From contig CAVTPD010000002.1 in NCBI GenBank assembly GCA_963736575.1, positions 1-64,000 of the forward strand: DNA of 64,000 bases, in the 5' to 3' direction. The position numbers were made by a program, and so were the translations under genes. Position 1 is the first letter of the stretch, and every line of letters starts with the position of its first letter. The stretch comes from CAVTPD01 sp963736575 (GTDB taxonomy: Bacteria > Bacteroidota > Bacteroidia > Cytophagales > JAAEPT01). The notes beneath the pieces are model-generated. The model was not told the DNA's origin, ran no database searches, and saw nothing but the letters and a program-made list of their open reading frames with translations. Positions 35,138 to 44,819 of the stretch are shown here, one piece after another.

Positions 35138-35220
35138 TGCGCACGGGGGGAGTCGAACCCCCACAGCCGTAGGCCACTACCCCCTCAAGATAGCGTGTCT
35201 ACCAATTCCACCACGAGCGC
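35138..35220 (-). tRNA. tRNA-Leu (anticodon GAG)
   Basis: 83 nt, reading leftward from 35220. Acceptor GCGCTCG pairs with CGTGCGC (one U-U mismatch). D-loop contains GGAATTGGTAGACACG. The anticodon arm is CTATC-TTGAGGG-GGTAG with anticodon GAG. A long class II variable arm (TGGCCTACGGCTGT) is followed by T-arm GGGGG-TTCGACT-CCCCC. Discriminator A; the CCA end is not encoded. It is 16 bp from the pfkA stop and probably shares its transcript. Confidence 0.95.
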
Positions 35221-35236
35221 AACTAACATTATTTTG

Positions 35237-36217
35237 TTAGTAAACGCGTCCGTTTAATACATCTATCATTCTTACCAAATCCTGGTTTACTGGTTTATGC
35301 ATTTCAATAGCATCTTTGAACGGCGTATAAACCAATTTATGATCTATAACACCTACCATTTTGCATTTTTCACCATTTCTTAGACCTTCTACGGCGCCCA
35401 AACCTAATCGGCTAGCCAATACACGGTCTGCAGCGGTAGGAGAACCACCTCTTTGTATATGGCCTAATGTAGTTACTTTAGTATCTAAGTTAGGAACTGC
35501 TTTTTTTACTTGTGCAGCTATTTCTAAAGCATCACCTGCTTTTTCTCTTTCGGCTACAACAATTATATGAGAAGCACTTGTATAAGAAGCTTGTTCAGAG
35601 AGACGTGCAATTACATCTTCAACAGTAATTCTGTTTTCTGGTATAATGGCCATTTCTGCACCACCACTAATGGCAGATCTAACAGCAATGTAACCCGTAT
35701 CTCTACCCATTACTTCTATAAAGAAAACTCTATCGTGGGCATCTGCGGTATCTCTAATTTTATCTATGGCGTCTAAAGCTGTATTTACAGCAGTATCGTA
35801 ACCAATTGTAAAATCAGAACCGAATAAGTCATTATCAATAGTTCCTGGGCAACCTACAATTGGAAAACCATGTTCCTCGTAAAATAACTTGGCACCGGTA
35901 AACGTACCGTTACCGCCAATTACTACTAAACCTTCTATTCCGTTTTCCTTTAACTGAATGTAAGCTTTCTTTCTACCCTCAACAGTTCTAAATTCTTCAC
36001 TACGGGCCGATTTTAAAATCGTACCCCCTTTTTGTATAATGTTACTTACAGAACGGCTGTTCATAGGTGTGAAGGCTCCATTCATTAAGCCGTCGTATCC
36101 TTTTACAACCCCTACAACTTCCATATTATAGTATAAACTTGTACGTACTACGGCACGAATACAAGCGTTCATTCCTGGTGCATCTCCCCCTGATGTAAGT
36201 ACTGCGATTTTTTTCAT
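35237..36217 (-). CDS. pfkA: 6-phosphofructokinase (residue 103 is Asn)
   Basis: 326 residues, ATP-PFK group: VLTSGGDAPGMNACIRAVVR, PGTIDNDLFGSDFTIG with the catalytic Asp, MGRDTGYIAV and GHIQRGGSPTAADR. It phosphorylates fructose 6-phosphate, the committed step of glycolysis. Position 103 (E. coli numbering matches directly) is Asn in VVIGGNGTFTGA, where E. coli has Asp in GGDGS contacting ATP-Mg. Gly104 is kept, which argues for ATP over PPi. It lies upstream of tRNA-Leu on the same strand. Confidence 0.93.
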   Translation of the reverse strand: MKKIAVLTSGGDAPGMNACIRAVVRTSLYYNMEVVGVVKGYDGLMNGAFTPMNSRSVSNIIQKGGTILKSARSEEFRTVEGRKKAYIQLKENGIEGLVVIGGNGTFTGAKLFYEEHGFPIVGCPGTIDNDLFGSDFTIGYDTAVNTALDAIDKIRDTADAHDRVFFIEVMGRDTGYIAVRSAISGGAEMAIIPENRITVEDVIARLSEQASYTSASHIIVVAEREKAGDALEIAAQVKKAVPNLDTKVTTLGHIQRGGSPTAADRVLASRLGLGAVEGLRNGEKCKMVGVIDHKLVYTPFKDAIEMHKPVNQDLVRMIDVLNGRVY

Positions 36218-36309
36218 ATTTGCTACTTTTGAAGGCTTGGCGAATTTAGTATTTTTTTCGACAGTTTGAAATTCGAATCACGTCTTATTCTAAGTATTCT
36301 ACGTATTGC

Positions 36310-37798
36310 CTATTTAATAATCTTATTACGAATTTGCTTAATTATTTGGTTGGCTTCGTTTGAAATTCCTAAAAAAGAGAATCCCGCTAAACAAGTTAAA
36401 GAAAATATTATAGACCGAATTATAATATTCATAAGTGGGATACTAGTAAACGAAATATAATAACACGGTAGGGCTGTTATAGTTAAGAAGAAAATTATTT
36501 TTATTGTTGAGCCACTAAACGGAGAAATATTCATCTTCTTTTTCAAGAAAAAATATTTAACCAAGTTGTAAAACAAAAATGAACTTAAGGTTGCCAAAGC
36601 AGCACCTGCAATGCCCCATTCATTAATGAATAAATAATTTAAAATTATTGCTGAAACCAACATTAATATTAAAAAAATAAGGTTGTATTTATAATATTTA
36701 GAAAAAGCTAAAATCTCGCTGTTGTTGCTAAACATCATATCTACAACTTTACACAAACCTATAAAAACCACCACATAGAAGCCTTTTTCATAAACCACAC
36801 CGTTTGGTATCACCTCGTAAACTTCTTTTAAGTTGATTATTATACCGGCAAAAACAAACCCACCCGCTAAAAGTAGTATTTCACCAGATCTGCTGTAAAG
36901 CTTACTTAATTCTTCGTGATTGTTTTCAGCAATAAATTTAGAATACAACGGCGCATTTATAGACGTTAACGATCTTCTTGGCACCTCTATTAGTGTTGCT
37001 ATAAAAACAGCTATGGCATAGACCCCTACATCTCCAATTCCTATTATAGAACCTATCATCATAGTGTCCATTTTTATAACTAACGAACCCGATGCTAAGG
37101 TCAAAAAAGCAAACGATGAAAATACCATTACTTCTTTTAGAAAAGGTTTATTAACTACTTTCCAATTGATGGAAAAATCTAATTTTTTACGAATGAAAAT
37201 ATAGATTATTAATAAGATCGTACTTACTAAATATGCTACAACAAAAAGATTAAAAAATGTTTTTAAATCTATAAAACCTAAAGCAAACAGCACGATACTT
37301 GATAAAAAAGAAAATCCTAATAAATACCTCTTTTAACATTTGAGGGATTATAATCCTAAGAAAAGTCTTGCAATAGGTTTCTAGAATCATAGTAAGTGTA
37401 AACCCTAAAGTAAGCCAATAGACTAGATAAAAATAACCCGTAAATACAGTGGATTTTTCTTGGTAAAAACTTAATATATCATCTTGAAACAAAAAGACTA
37501 TCCCAGAACCTACAGCAAATAAAATAACTGGTATAACTAAACCAAAACTTAAGAGTCCTTTCACCTCTCCATTATCTGCGTCTTTAAAACGAGGATAATA
37601 ACGCTGAATAGCTGCATTAAAACCAAAAAGCACAAACTGATTAAATACCGTGGCAAAATCAACGATTAATGCACGAAGACCTATTTCCTCTTCGGTAAAA
37701 TATTTAGGCATTAGAATAGCTACATTTAAGTAACCAATAGCTATTCCTATATAAATAATGACTGTGGCTATCCCGCCCTGCTTTTTAACTACTCCCAC
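36310..37798 (-). pseudogene. Wzx-type polysaccharide flippase, frameshift in an A6 run
   Basis: Two overlapping frames (37798-37250 and 37293-36310) together give a normal flippase of about 495 residues with 12-14 membrane helices. It starts KKQGGIATVIIYIGIAIGYLN; the second part includes MDTMMIGSIIGIGDVGVYAIA, typical of the Wzx/MATE-like polysaccharide transporters. Removing one base of the six-A run at 37304-37309 joins IRIFFFLSSIVLFALGFIDL smoothly. A homopolymer break is a classic sequencing or slippage site. It would flip lipid-linked glycan units across the inner membrane. Its neighbour at 37920 is a glycosyltransferase. Confidence 0.85.
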
Positions 37799-37919
37799 GC
37801 TTTCACAGATAAGAAAGAAAATCTAAATTAGAACATTATTCTGTTTTAAAAGAAGGTCTCTCTACAATTAATAAAGTTGTGGTCTAAATGCTTTCACAAA
37901 GTGGTTTTCAACCAATTAT

Positions 37920-39203
37920 ATGCCTAAAAAAAACATCCTTTTAATTTCTTACTATTGGCCTCCTTCCGGCGGTGCAGGTGTACAGCGTTGGCTAAAAATG
38001 AGCAAATACTTGGCTAATGATTTTAATTTTCATGTATACACACCTGAAAACCCGGAAGTTCCCGCTAATGACGAAGCTTTATTAAAAGAAATACATGCTA
38101 ACATAAAGGTAGTTAGAACTAAAATTATTGAGCCCTATAAAATACTAGGGTTATTAAGTGGTAAAAAACAGAACCACAGCAATTACCTCCCTTCAGCAAA
38201 CAAAAAACCTTCGTTGATTTCAAAATTAATGACTTGGGTAAGAGGCAATGTGTTTATCCCAGATCCTAGAATGTTTTGGATTTCCCCTTCGGTTTCTTAT
38301 TTAAAAAAATATATTCAGGCTGAAAAAATAGATACCATTATTAGCACGGGACCACCGCACAGTATGCATGTTATTGCTTTAAAACTGAAAAAGAAATTCC
38401 CCGAATTAAATTGGCTAGCCGATTTTAGAGACCCTTGGACATTTATTGATTTTTTTGATCAGTTAGGGATGAATGAACGTGCCAGAAAAAAACACTTCCG
38501 TTTAGAAAAAGCAGTTTTTAATCATGCTAATCATGTAATTACGGTAAGCCCCAGTTGGGCAAAAACCTATGCCAATTTATACCAACGTAACGTTGAAGTA
38601 ATCTTTAATGGTTATGATGATGCCGATTTTACTTCTGCCGAAAACACCAAAATAGACTCTTATACTATTCGGTATTTTGGTTTTATGAACGCCGACAGGA
38701 ATCCGGATATTTTATGGGAATCTCTACAGGCCTTATTGACTAAAAAGCCAGAATTAAACAAATTATTAAACGTTGAAATTTACGGGAAAGTAAACACTCT
38801 CATTCAGGAAAGAATAAAACATTACCAGCTCCAAAGCACCGTAGTTTTTAAAGAATATATACCTCACCATGAAGTAACATCCCTCATGTGTAAATCGGGT
38901 ATTCTATTATTAATACTGAATAATACGCCAAACGAAGATGGTATTCTGCCCGGTAAAATGTACGAATACATGGGGGCTAAAAGACCTATTTTATGTATTG
39001 GTAATCCAGATGGTGATGGTGCTAAAATTTTAGAAGAATGTAATGCCGGAAAGACCTTCCATTTTACGGATGATACTGAAAAAGTAGTTCAGTTTCTAGA
39101 AGAAATGCTAAACGCTACTAACTATTTAGGTAAGGAAGCCGAAGTATTGAAATACACTAGAAAAAATCAAGCAGAAGCTTACAAGAAACTTCTGCTCAAC
39201 TAA
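37920..39203 (+). CDS. glycosyltransferase family 4 (GT-B)
   Basis: 427 residues. The N-terminal ILLISYYWPPSGGAGVQRW is the acceptor-domain start of this WbuB-like group. Further marks are ISTGPPHSMHVIAL, ADFRDPWTF, HVITVSPSWAKTY and the C-terminal donor domain with VIFNGYDDADF, ILPGKMYEYMGAKRPIL (E-x7-E type). It is cytoplasmic or membrane-associated and adds a sugar to a surface glycan. It lies 121 bp from the divergent flippase gene, so the two probably act in the same glycan pathway, separate from the operon at 1-5562. Confidence 0.9.
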   Translation: MPKKNILLISYYWPPSGGAGVQRWLKMSKYLANDFNFHVYTPENPEVPANDEALLKEIHANIKVVRTKIIEPYKILGLLSGKKQNHSNYLPSANKKPSLISKLMTWVRGNVFIPDPRMFWISPSVSYLKKYIQAEKIDTIISTGPPHSMHVIALKLKKKFPELNWLADFRDPWTFIDFFDQLGMNERARKKHFRLEKAVFNHANHVITVSPSWAKTYANLYQRNVEVIFNGYDDADFTSAENTKIDSYTIRYFGFMNADRNPDILWESLQALLTKKPELNKLLNVEIYGKVNTLIQERIKHYQLQSTVVFKEYIPHHEVTSLMCKSGILLLILNNTPNEDGILPGKMYEYMGAKRPILCIGNPDGDGAKILEECNAGKTFHFTDDTEKVVQFLEEMLNATNYLGKEAEVLKYTRKNQAEAYKKLLLN

Positions 39204-39207
39204 TATA

Positions 39208-40260
39208 TTATTGATTGTAATATTCTAAACCTCTTGTAATTTCTTCGGCATTCAGTTCTATATTAAAATTGGCTTTACCAACTTCTTCTAGAAGGGATGC
39301 TAACACAAGATTATTTTCATTCTTTTTATCTTGAACAGTTAATGGAATTAATTTTCCCATATGTTCTTGTTCAATAAAATGATGTCCGAAAACTGATAAA
39401 ATATAGGCTTTTATCTTATCTACTTCTTCAATCTTAATAAACCCTTTTTCACAAGCTAAAAATGCTTCCGCTACCATACCAATGGCAATAGCTTCACCAT
39501 GCAATAACTTTCTATCTGGCATATCTAAGAAATAACTTTCTACCGCGTGCCCAATAGTGTGCCCAAAATTTAAGATCTTTCTTAGTCCTTTTTCTAATGG
39601 GTCATTGTCTACCACCTCTGCTTTTATAGCTACCGAATGTTCAACAATTTTTTCCCAATCTAAATTACCCATTTCGCAAGTACGCAGCTCTTTCCACTTA
39701 TTAGCATCGGCAATTAAACAATGTTTAATCACTTCTGCATAACCAGAACGTAATTCAGCTGGTGGAAGGGTATTTAGAAAATCTACATTAATAAGTACCG
39801 CTTCGGGGATTTTAAAAACACCAATATGATTTTTGAAGTTATTAAAGTCGATTCCTAATTTTCCGCCAACACTGGCATCTACTTGGCTTAATAAAGTAGT
39901 AGGTATTTGAATAAATTCAATCCCCCTTTTGTAGGTTGAAGCACAAAAACCACCCATATCCCCAATAACACCGCCGCCCAAATTGATCAGTAGTGATTTA
40001 CGATCAAAAGCATTATCCGTTAACGCTTGCCAAATAATCTGACACGTGTCTAGGGTCTTTTGTTCTTCACCGCTTTTAATCTGAATAAGCGTATGCTCTG
40101 GTAGGAAGTCCTCTAAAAGAGGATAGCAGTGTTGATAGGTATTTTCATCTACCAACACTGCTATCTTTGAATACTCTTTCCTGTTAAGGACACTTTCTAA
40201 AGAGAAAGCTATATTTTTTGAAATGAAAATATTTAGGCTCTCTAACCTATTATTGTGCAT
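39208..40260 (-). CDS. aroB: 3-dehydroquinate synthase
   Basis: 350 residues. The NAD site is NLGGGVIGDMGGF near residue 95, then ASVGGKLGIDF, the zinc ligands in SGYAEVIKHCL and FGHTIGHAVES, and the second His in LLHGEAIAIGM. It is the second step of the shikimate pathway, converting DAHP to 3-dehydroquinate. Its start lies 11 bp inside the end of the preceding DAHP synthase gene, so steps one and two of the pathway are translationally coupled. Confidence 0.96.
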   Translation of the reverse strand: MHNNRLESLNIFISKNIAFSLESVLNRKEYSKIAVLVDENTYQHCYPLLEDFLPEHTLIQIKSGEEQKTLDTCQIIWQALTDNAFDRKSLLINLGGGVIGDMGGFCASTYKRGIEFIQIPTTLLSQVDASVGGKLGIDFNNFKNHIGVFKIPEAVLINVDFLNTLPPAELRSGYAEVIKHCLIADANKWKELRTCEMGNLDWEKIVEHSVAIKAEVVDNDPLEKGLRKILNFGHTIGHAVESYFLDMPDRKLLHGEAIAIGMVAEAFLACEKGFIKIEEVDKIKAYILSVFGHHFIEQEHMGKLIPLTVQDKKNENNLVLASLLEEVGKANFNIELNAEEITRGLEYYNQ

Positions 40261-41356
40261 CTATATTTTTATTCTCTGTGTTCATGATCTCGCTTTGCTT
40301 CTTAACAGACTCTTTGTGGATCATTTTAAAAACTTCACCAACAAATGTTTGATCTACACCAAGCTTAAGCGCTTTTTCTTTGCGATCTTTAAGTAAGCCG
40401 TCCCAACGGTTCATCTGAAGAGTAGTAATGTTATTATCTCTCTTAAATTCACCAATTTGCTCAACAATTTTAAATCGGTGCGCTAAAGCTTCAATTAACT
40501 CTCTGTCAACTGAATCTATTTGCTCTCTTAAATCGTCAAGAGATAAATTAAAATCAACGTTATCCGTACTTACGTTGCGGATTTTTAATTGACTTAAAAT
40601 TTCTCCTAACACTTGTGGCGTTACTTGTTGTTTAGCATCAGACCAAGCGTCATCCGGAGAAGGATGTGCTTCAATCATTAAACCGTCTAAACCTAAATCC
40701 ATTGCTCTTTGAGACACCTCTAAAATAAGGTTTCTGTTACCGGCAATATGACTTGGGTCGTTAATAATAGGAATATTAGGAATCAAACGTTTCAGTTCAA
40801 TAGCCATATTCCACATAGGTTTATTTCTATATTTAATTTTGTCGTATGCAGAAGTACCTCTGTGGATAGCAGCAATTTTCTTAATTCCTGCACCATAGAT
40901 ACGCTCAATAGCACCAATCCAAAGTTGAGTATCTGGGTTAATTGGGTTTTTAACCAAAACAGGAACATCAACACCCACTAATGAATCTGCAATTTCTTGT
41001 ACAGAAAATGGGTTAACTGAAGTTCTAGCTCCAATCCATAAAACATCAATACCATATTTAAGCGCTAACTCCACGTGTTGTGGGTTGGCTACTTCAGTAC
41101 CTACTTTAAGACCAGTCTCTTCTTTAGCGGCTTTTAACCACTTTAAAGCTTCTTCTCCTACACCTTCAAAACTATTTGGTCTCGTTCTTGGCTTCCAAAC
41201 ACCAGCACGTAAGATATCTATATGCTGCTCTTTTAATAGTCTTGCGGAGGTCATAACCTGCTCCTCTGTTTCCGCACTACACGGACCCGAGATGATTAAA
41301 GGTCTGCCTTCAACTCCAGCCCACGAAGACAAAGGGGTAATATCCATTTCAATCAT
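40250..41356 (-). CDS. bifunctional DAHP synthase (type I-beta) / chorismate mutase
   Basis: 368 residues. The N-terminal KDO8P-like DAHP synthase (about 10-260) shows RPLIISGPCSAETEEQV, RAGVWKPRTRPNSFEG, KVGTEVANPQHVE, NDPSHIAGNR and MIEAHPSPDDAWSDAKQQ. The C-terminal AroQ-type chorismate mutase (about 275-355) has LREQIDSVDRELIEALAHRF. The fusion is known in Bacteroidota and lets the mutase domain make the synthase sensitive to prephenate. It makes DAHP from PEP and erythrose-4-P and isomerises chorismate to prephenate. aroB follows with an 11-bp overlap. Confidence 0.94.
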   Translation of the reverse strand: MIEMDITPLSSWAGVEGRPLIISGPCSAETEEQVMTSARLLKEQHIDILRAGVWKPRTRPNSFEGVGEEALKWLKAAKEETGLKVGTEVANPQHVELALKYGIDVLWIGARTSVNPFSVQEIADSLVGVDVPVLVKNPINPDTQLWIGAIERIYGAGIKKIAAIHRGTSAYDKIKYRNKPMWNMAIELKRLIPNIPIINDPSHIAGNRNLILEVSQRAMDLGLDGLMIEAHPSPDDAWSDAKQQVTPQVLGEILSQLKIRNVSTDNVDFNLSLDDLREQIDSVDRELIEALAHRFKIVEQIGEFKRDNNITTLQMNRWDGLLKDRKEKALKLGVDQTFVGEVFKMIHKESVKKQSEIMNTENKNIDAQ

Positions 41357-41555
41357 AATAAAATCCTTCTAAATTTAAAGGATTACGAAGATACGGGATT
41401 TTATCTTTATAATAAGAACCCATAGCTTAAAAAGTTGATTATACCGCTATAATATTAACTTATAAACGCTGTTTACTGAAAAATAAACTGCTGCAGTAAC
41501 TTTACAAGTTGGTTTTAGCTTAGTAAAAGTTTAGCTAGTCAGCTTATACTAATAC

Positions 41556-43109
41556 CTAAGGAATAAACAACACTTTACTCTTCACTACCCTATCCAAAAA
41601 CTTCAACTGAACTAAATAAATACCGGTTGGCAGTGTTTTTTGTAAATTTAATGTAGTAAATCCTTTTGCAGCAAGAAGGCTATACCGCCCTTCAATACCA
41701 CCCATTACGTTCCCAATAGTCACTTCCACCAGAACTTCTTCTTCAATCCCTCCTACCGAAAACTGCAATTGTGTATTCTTTGAAGGATTCAGGATAAAAG
41801 CTTCTTCGGGGAATTCAAAAAATGGGTCTTCTAAGTATTTAGATGCTCTTTCAAAATCAGGGATTCCGTAACCGTATTCGTAATTTTTATTGGGATATCG
41901 GTCGCAGGAATAGAACAAAGCTGCTTTTAATTCGGCATTGCTTTTTGTAGGAAACTGTTCTTTCAGCAACATTAAAAAAGCCGTAATCTGCGGACAAGAA
42001 AAAGAGGTGCCGTTTAAGGTTACCACTTCCCCAGCCGGATTTAATACTTCTACATTTTTACCCAAAGCCATTACATCTGGTTTTACATTGGGGGCTTTGT
42101 TGTACCCTACCGAACTAAAATTGGTAACTGTTCCGTATTGATCTACAGCCCCAACAGTGACTACTTCTTCTACATCGGCCGGAAAAACGGAATGTAACCA
42201 CGGTGAATTTCCTTCGTTACCAATACTGTTCACCACTATAATTCCTTTTAGGGAAGCCGTTTTAGCAGCGTAAGAAACAATGCTTTTTTCTGTCCCGAAG
42301 TCTGAATACGTATAATCATAATTGGAGTTATCAAAATAATTATAGCCCAAGGAACTGCTGATAAAATCTACGCCAATACTATCGGCTTTTTCTGCCGCTA
42401 ATAACCAATTGTATTCTTCTAATCGGCTTTCGGTGGCTATTATTTCGGTATTAAATAAAAAATACCGGCCTTCATCTGCCGGACCAAGTTGGCCGATCAT
42501 TCTAGACAAGGCCGCCGTTCCGTGATCGTCTTGATTGTTGGGTAAAAGCTTAGAATAATTTAGAAAATCGTATTCAAATGAAATATCCCCCTGCCATTGG
42601 TCAACCCCTTCGAAACCGGCATCAAAACAAGCGCTTAGTATTCCGTTGCCGTTTAAGCCTAAACTTTGGGCGTAGGGAATTCCTAAATCTAAGTTCCCTG
42701 CTTCCGAAGTAGAAAACGAACCTTCACTTTGTTGTGTATTTTTTATTCTGAACGCTGAACCACAGTCCAAACATTCTATTTTAGAAACAAAATCGATCGC
42801 TACTATAGAATCAATCGTTTGGATGTTGGCACTAAGCACTATTCCGTTTTGCCATTTAGAGGCGGCTCTGTAAACAACATTGTACTTACTGATTGAATCT
42901 ACAAAGACTTCCGAAACAGGAACGTCTAAGCTGTCTAAAGCTACCTGCTGAACTTCTCTTCTGGCTAATGCTTTGGGCGATAAATAGATTTCTGGATTTT
43001 CTAAAAAGAAGCTTGTATTTTCTTTTTCGGTAAACTGAATAAAATAATGCTGTTGGGAAAACCCTTCCGCATAAAGAAAAAATAAACATAAAACGGCGAC
43101 TATCCTCAT
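41556..43109 (-). CDS. secreted subtilisin-like serine protease (S8), type IX C-terminal domain
   Basis: 517 residues. Signal peptide (MRIVAVLCLFFLYAEGFSQ), an N-terminal propeptide-like region to about 140, then the S8 domain with D163 (SACFDAGFEG), H196 (NQDDHGTAALS) and S369 (LNGTSFSCPQ), all intact. The last 80 residues (FILNPSKNTQLQFSV ... GIYLVQLKFLDRVVKSKVLFIP) form a type A-like sorting domain for type IX secretion. It is likely a surface or secreted protease. It overlaps the upstream lipoprotein gene by 4 bp (ATGA), so the two are coupled. Confidence 0.92.
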   Translation of the reverse strand: MRIVAVLCLFFLYAEGFSQQHYFIQFTEKENTSFFLENPEIYLSPKALARREVQQVALDSLDVPVSEVFVDSISKYNVVYRAASKWQNGIVLSANIQTIDSIVAIDFVSKIECLDCGSAFRIKNTQQSEGSFSTSEAGNLDLGIPYAQSLGLNGNGILSACFDAGFEGVDQWQGDISFEYDFLNYSKLLPNNQDDHGTAALSRMIGQLGPADEGRYFLFNTEIIATESRLEEYNWLLAAEKADSIGVDFISSSLGYNYFDNSNYDYTYSDFGTEKSIVSYAAKTASLKGIIVVNSIGNEGNSPWLHSVFPADVEEVVTVGAVDQYGTVTNFSSVGYNKAPNVKPDVMALGKNVEVLNPAGEVVTLNGTSFSCPQITAFLMLLKEQFPTKSNAELKAALFYSCDRYPNKNYEYGYGIPDFERASKYLEDPFFEFPEEAFILNPSKNTQLQFSVGGIEEEVLVEVTIGNVMGGIEGRYSLLAAKGFTTLNLQKTLPTGIYLVQLKFLDRVVKSKVLFIP

Positions 43110-43759
43110 GGAAGATTAATACGTGTTTTGGTATAAATATAACCAATGGTGTCTTGCCCAGGCTGAAATCCCAAGTCCCTGATTTCCTTTGTTAACAAGC
43201 CCAGTTCTCGACCATAGATTTCGTAAGAAAGCTCATCCGAGATAAACGTTTGTTGATTTTTGGTTTCTGTTCTTAGCGTTTTTTCTATTTGGTTTGCGTT
43301 TAGCGTATACGCTTCATCGTACCAAACCATTTCGGTAAACAAGGTATCTTGTGTGTTGTAAGCATTTACGTCCCAGCTTTTGCTAGCGTTTAACGGAAAA
43401 GCCAGTTTGGTTTTAATAATGTTGTGCTCGTTGCGTAAATATTCTTCACTGTTGTAAATTCCGCTCATTACAGAATCTAATTGGTAGTCTGTTTCCAGAT
43501 TGGATTTTTTATAGACGTAAATCTTAAAATCGTCGGTTCTGGGTGTTTCCGGGAAATCAACGTAAACTTCCTTTAAGTAGCTTTCAGTAACTTCTTTCCC
43601 AAAGATATTGTATTCCGAATACGTTATTTTATACTCCTGCTGCATGCTGTCGGTATAAACAAAATAATCTTGTCCGTAATCTGGCGTAGGTGACTCCCCT
43701 CCTTTTTTACACGACAAAAAGAAAAATATACCCAAAGCAATTATCAAAAACTTATACAT
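43106..43759 (-). CDS. lipoprotein of unknown function
   Basis: 217 residues with a lipoprotein signal (MYKFLIIALGIFFFLSC; Cys at position 17). The mature part is beta-rich with many acidic and aromatic residues (DYFVYTDSMQQEYKITYSEY) and no domain I recognise. It is probably exposed in the outer membrane. Overlap with the S8 protease gene suggests they function together, for instance as a surface partner or assembly aid. Confidence 0.75.
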   Translation of the reverse strand: MYKFLIIALGIFFFLSCKKGGESPTPDYGQDYFVYTDSMQQEYKITYSEYNIFGKEVTESYLKEVYVDFPETPRTDDFKIYVYKKSNLETDYQLDSVMSGIYNSEEYLRNEHNIIKTKLAFPLNASKSWDVNAYNTQDTLFTEMVWYDEAYTLNANQIEKTLRTETKNQQTFISDELSYEIYGRELGLLTKEIRDLGFQPGQDTIGYIYTKTRINLP

Positions 43760-43871
43760 ATCCCTTTTAATGTTAACTCAACGCTAAATAACCAATACTT
43801 CTTATTCCTTTCTTGAAGATTAGTTTTAGCTCTAACGATATTACGCTATTTTTGATAAAATTTGAATTTTA

Positions 43872-44453
43872 ATGGCTTTAAAGACGGTTGTAAAAGTAGG
43901 GGAAATCACCAATTTAACAGATGCACGTTACTGTGCAGGCATGGAAGTAGATTATTTAGGCTTTCCGTTAGATGGTGATAAAGAAATTTCATTTGAAGAA
44001 TTTACCGCCATTACCCAATGGGTAGAAGGCGTAATTATAGTGGGAGAATTTACTTCTTCGGATCTTGATGCTATTCAAGAGAAAATTGAGAAGTACGAAT
44101 TAAAAGCCGTACAAGTGGAAGACCCCGCTTTAGTAAATCAGCTGGAAGGTTATATGGTTTTCTTAAAAGTAGAATCTACAGAAGATTTAGCGGCTTTGGA
44201 TTCTGCTACTCCCGATTTTTTAGTTTACCATTCTAACAAAGACGAAATCACTGATGTTGAAACACAAAAAATAGAAGCCATCACTTCTACCAAAGTTTTA
44301 TTAGGAAGTGGTATAAACGAAGCTAATTGCGAAGATTTCATACACCACTTAGCCGGTATTCATTTAAAAGGCAGCGAAGAAATACGCCCGGGTTACAAAG
44401 ACTTTGACCAACTGGCAGACATTTTAGAGAAGCTGGAAATTGTGGATTATTGA
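43872..44453 (+). CDS. TrpF-like protein lacking the catalytic cysteine
   Basis: 193 residues with a TIM-barrel-like layout of the phosphoribosylanthranilate isomerase family: VKVGEITNLTDARYCAGMEVDYLGF corresponds to TrpF KICGITN...GADAVGF, and LLGSGINEANCEDFI to the phosphate-binding end. The catalytic Cys of KICGIT is replaced (KVGEIT), and no clear general-acid Asp is present at the usual place. No other trp gene is nearby. The protein probably does not make CdRP and may be a repurposed homologue that is widespread in Bacteroidota. Confidence 0.8.
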   Translation: MALKTVVKVGEITNLTDARYCAGMEVDYLGFPLDGDKEISFEEFTAITQWVEGVIIVGEFTSSDLDAIQEKIEKYELKAVQVEDPALVNQLEGYMVFLKVESTEDLAALDSATPDFLVYHSNKDEITDVETQKIEAITSTKVLLGSGINEANCEDFIHHLAGIHLKGSEEIRPGYKDFDQLADILEKLEIVDY

Positions 44454-44479
44454 CTTTAAGAAAAAAAATAAAATACATA

Positions 44480-44512
44480 TTTGATTATTTAATTACATTT
44501 TTTGTAACTTTG
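44480..44512 (+). promoter_or_regulatory. candidate higBA promoter
   Basis: TTTG at 44480-44483 and TAACTTTG at 44505-44512 (TAnnTTTG) with 21 bp between, 13 bp before the ATG of higB. AAGAGGA at 44515-44521 is a plausible ribosome-binding site. Confidence 0.5.
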
Positions 44513-44525
44513 AAAAGAGGACAAC

Positions 44526-44819
44526 ATGAGAGTTGTAAGCAGAAAAAAGATTATTGATTATTACACGAAACATAGTGCCTGTAAAACAGCACTTGAAGAA
44601 TGGTATAAGAAAACCACTAGAGCGGAATGGAAAAACTTAAATGAACTCAAACAAACCTTTGCTTCAGCTGATTATGTTGGAAACAACAGAATAGTATTTA
44701 ATATCAAAGGAAATGATTTCCGGTTAGTGGCAATAGTTATTTATCCATCACAAAAAGTATATGTAAGATGGATAGGAACTCATGCAGAATACGATAAACA
44801 AAACGCAACAGAATTATGA
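44526..44819 (+). CDS. higB: HigB-type mRNA interferase toxin
   Basis: 97 residues. MRVVSRKKIIDYYTKH, ALEEWYKKTTRAEWKNLNEL, ADYVGNNRIVFNIKGNDFRL and the C-terminal VYVRWIGTHAEYDK follow the HigB_toxin family, ribosome-dependent RNases of type II toxin-antitoxin systems. The stop overlaps the antitoxin start by 4 bp (ATGA). Toxin-first order is typical of higBA. Confidence 0.93.
   Translation: MRVVSRKKIIDYYTKHSACKTALEEWYKKTTRAEWKNLNELKQTFASADYVGNNRIVFNIKGNDFRLVAIVIYPSQKVYVRWIGTHAEYDKQNATEL

Noticed and set aside
34946..35257. 103-codon plus-strand frame
   Set aside because: It runs through the IS end, the terminator and the complement of tRNA-Leu; the CARGESNPHSRRPL-like stretch is a typical tRNA shadow.
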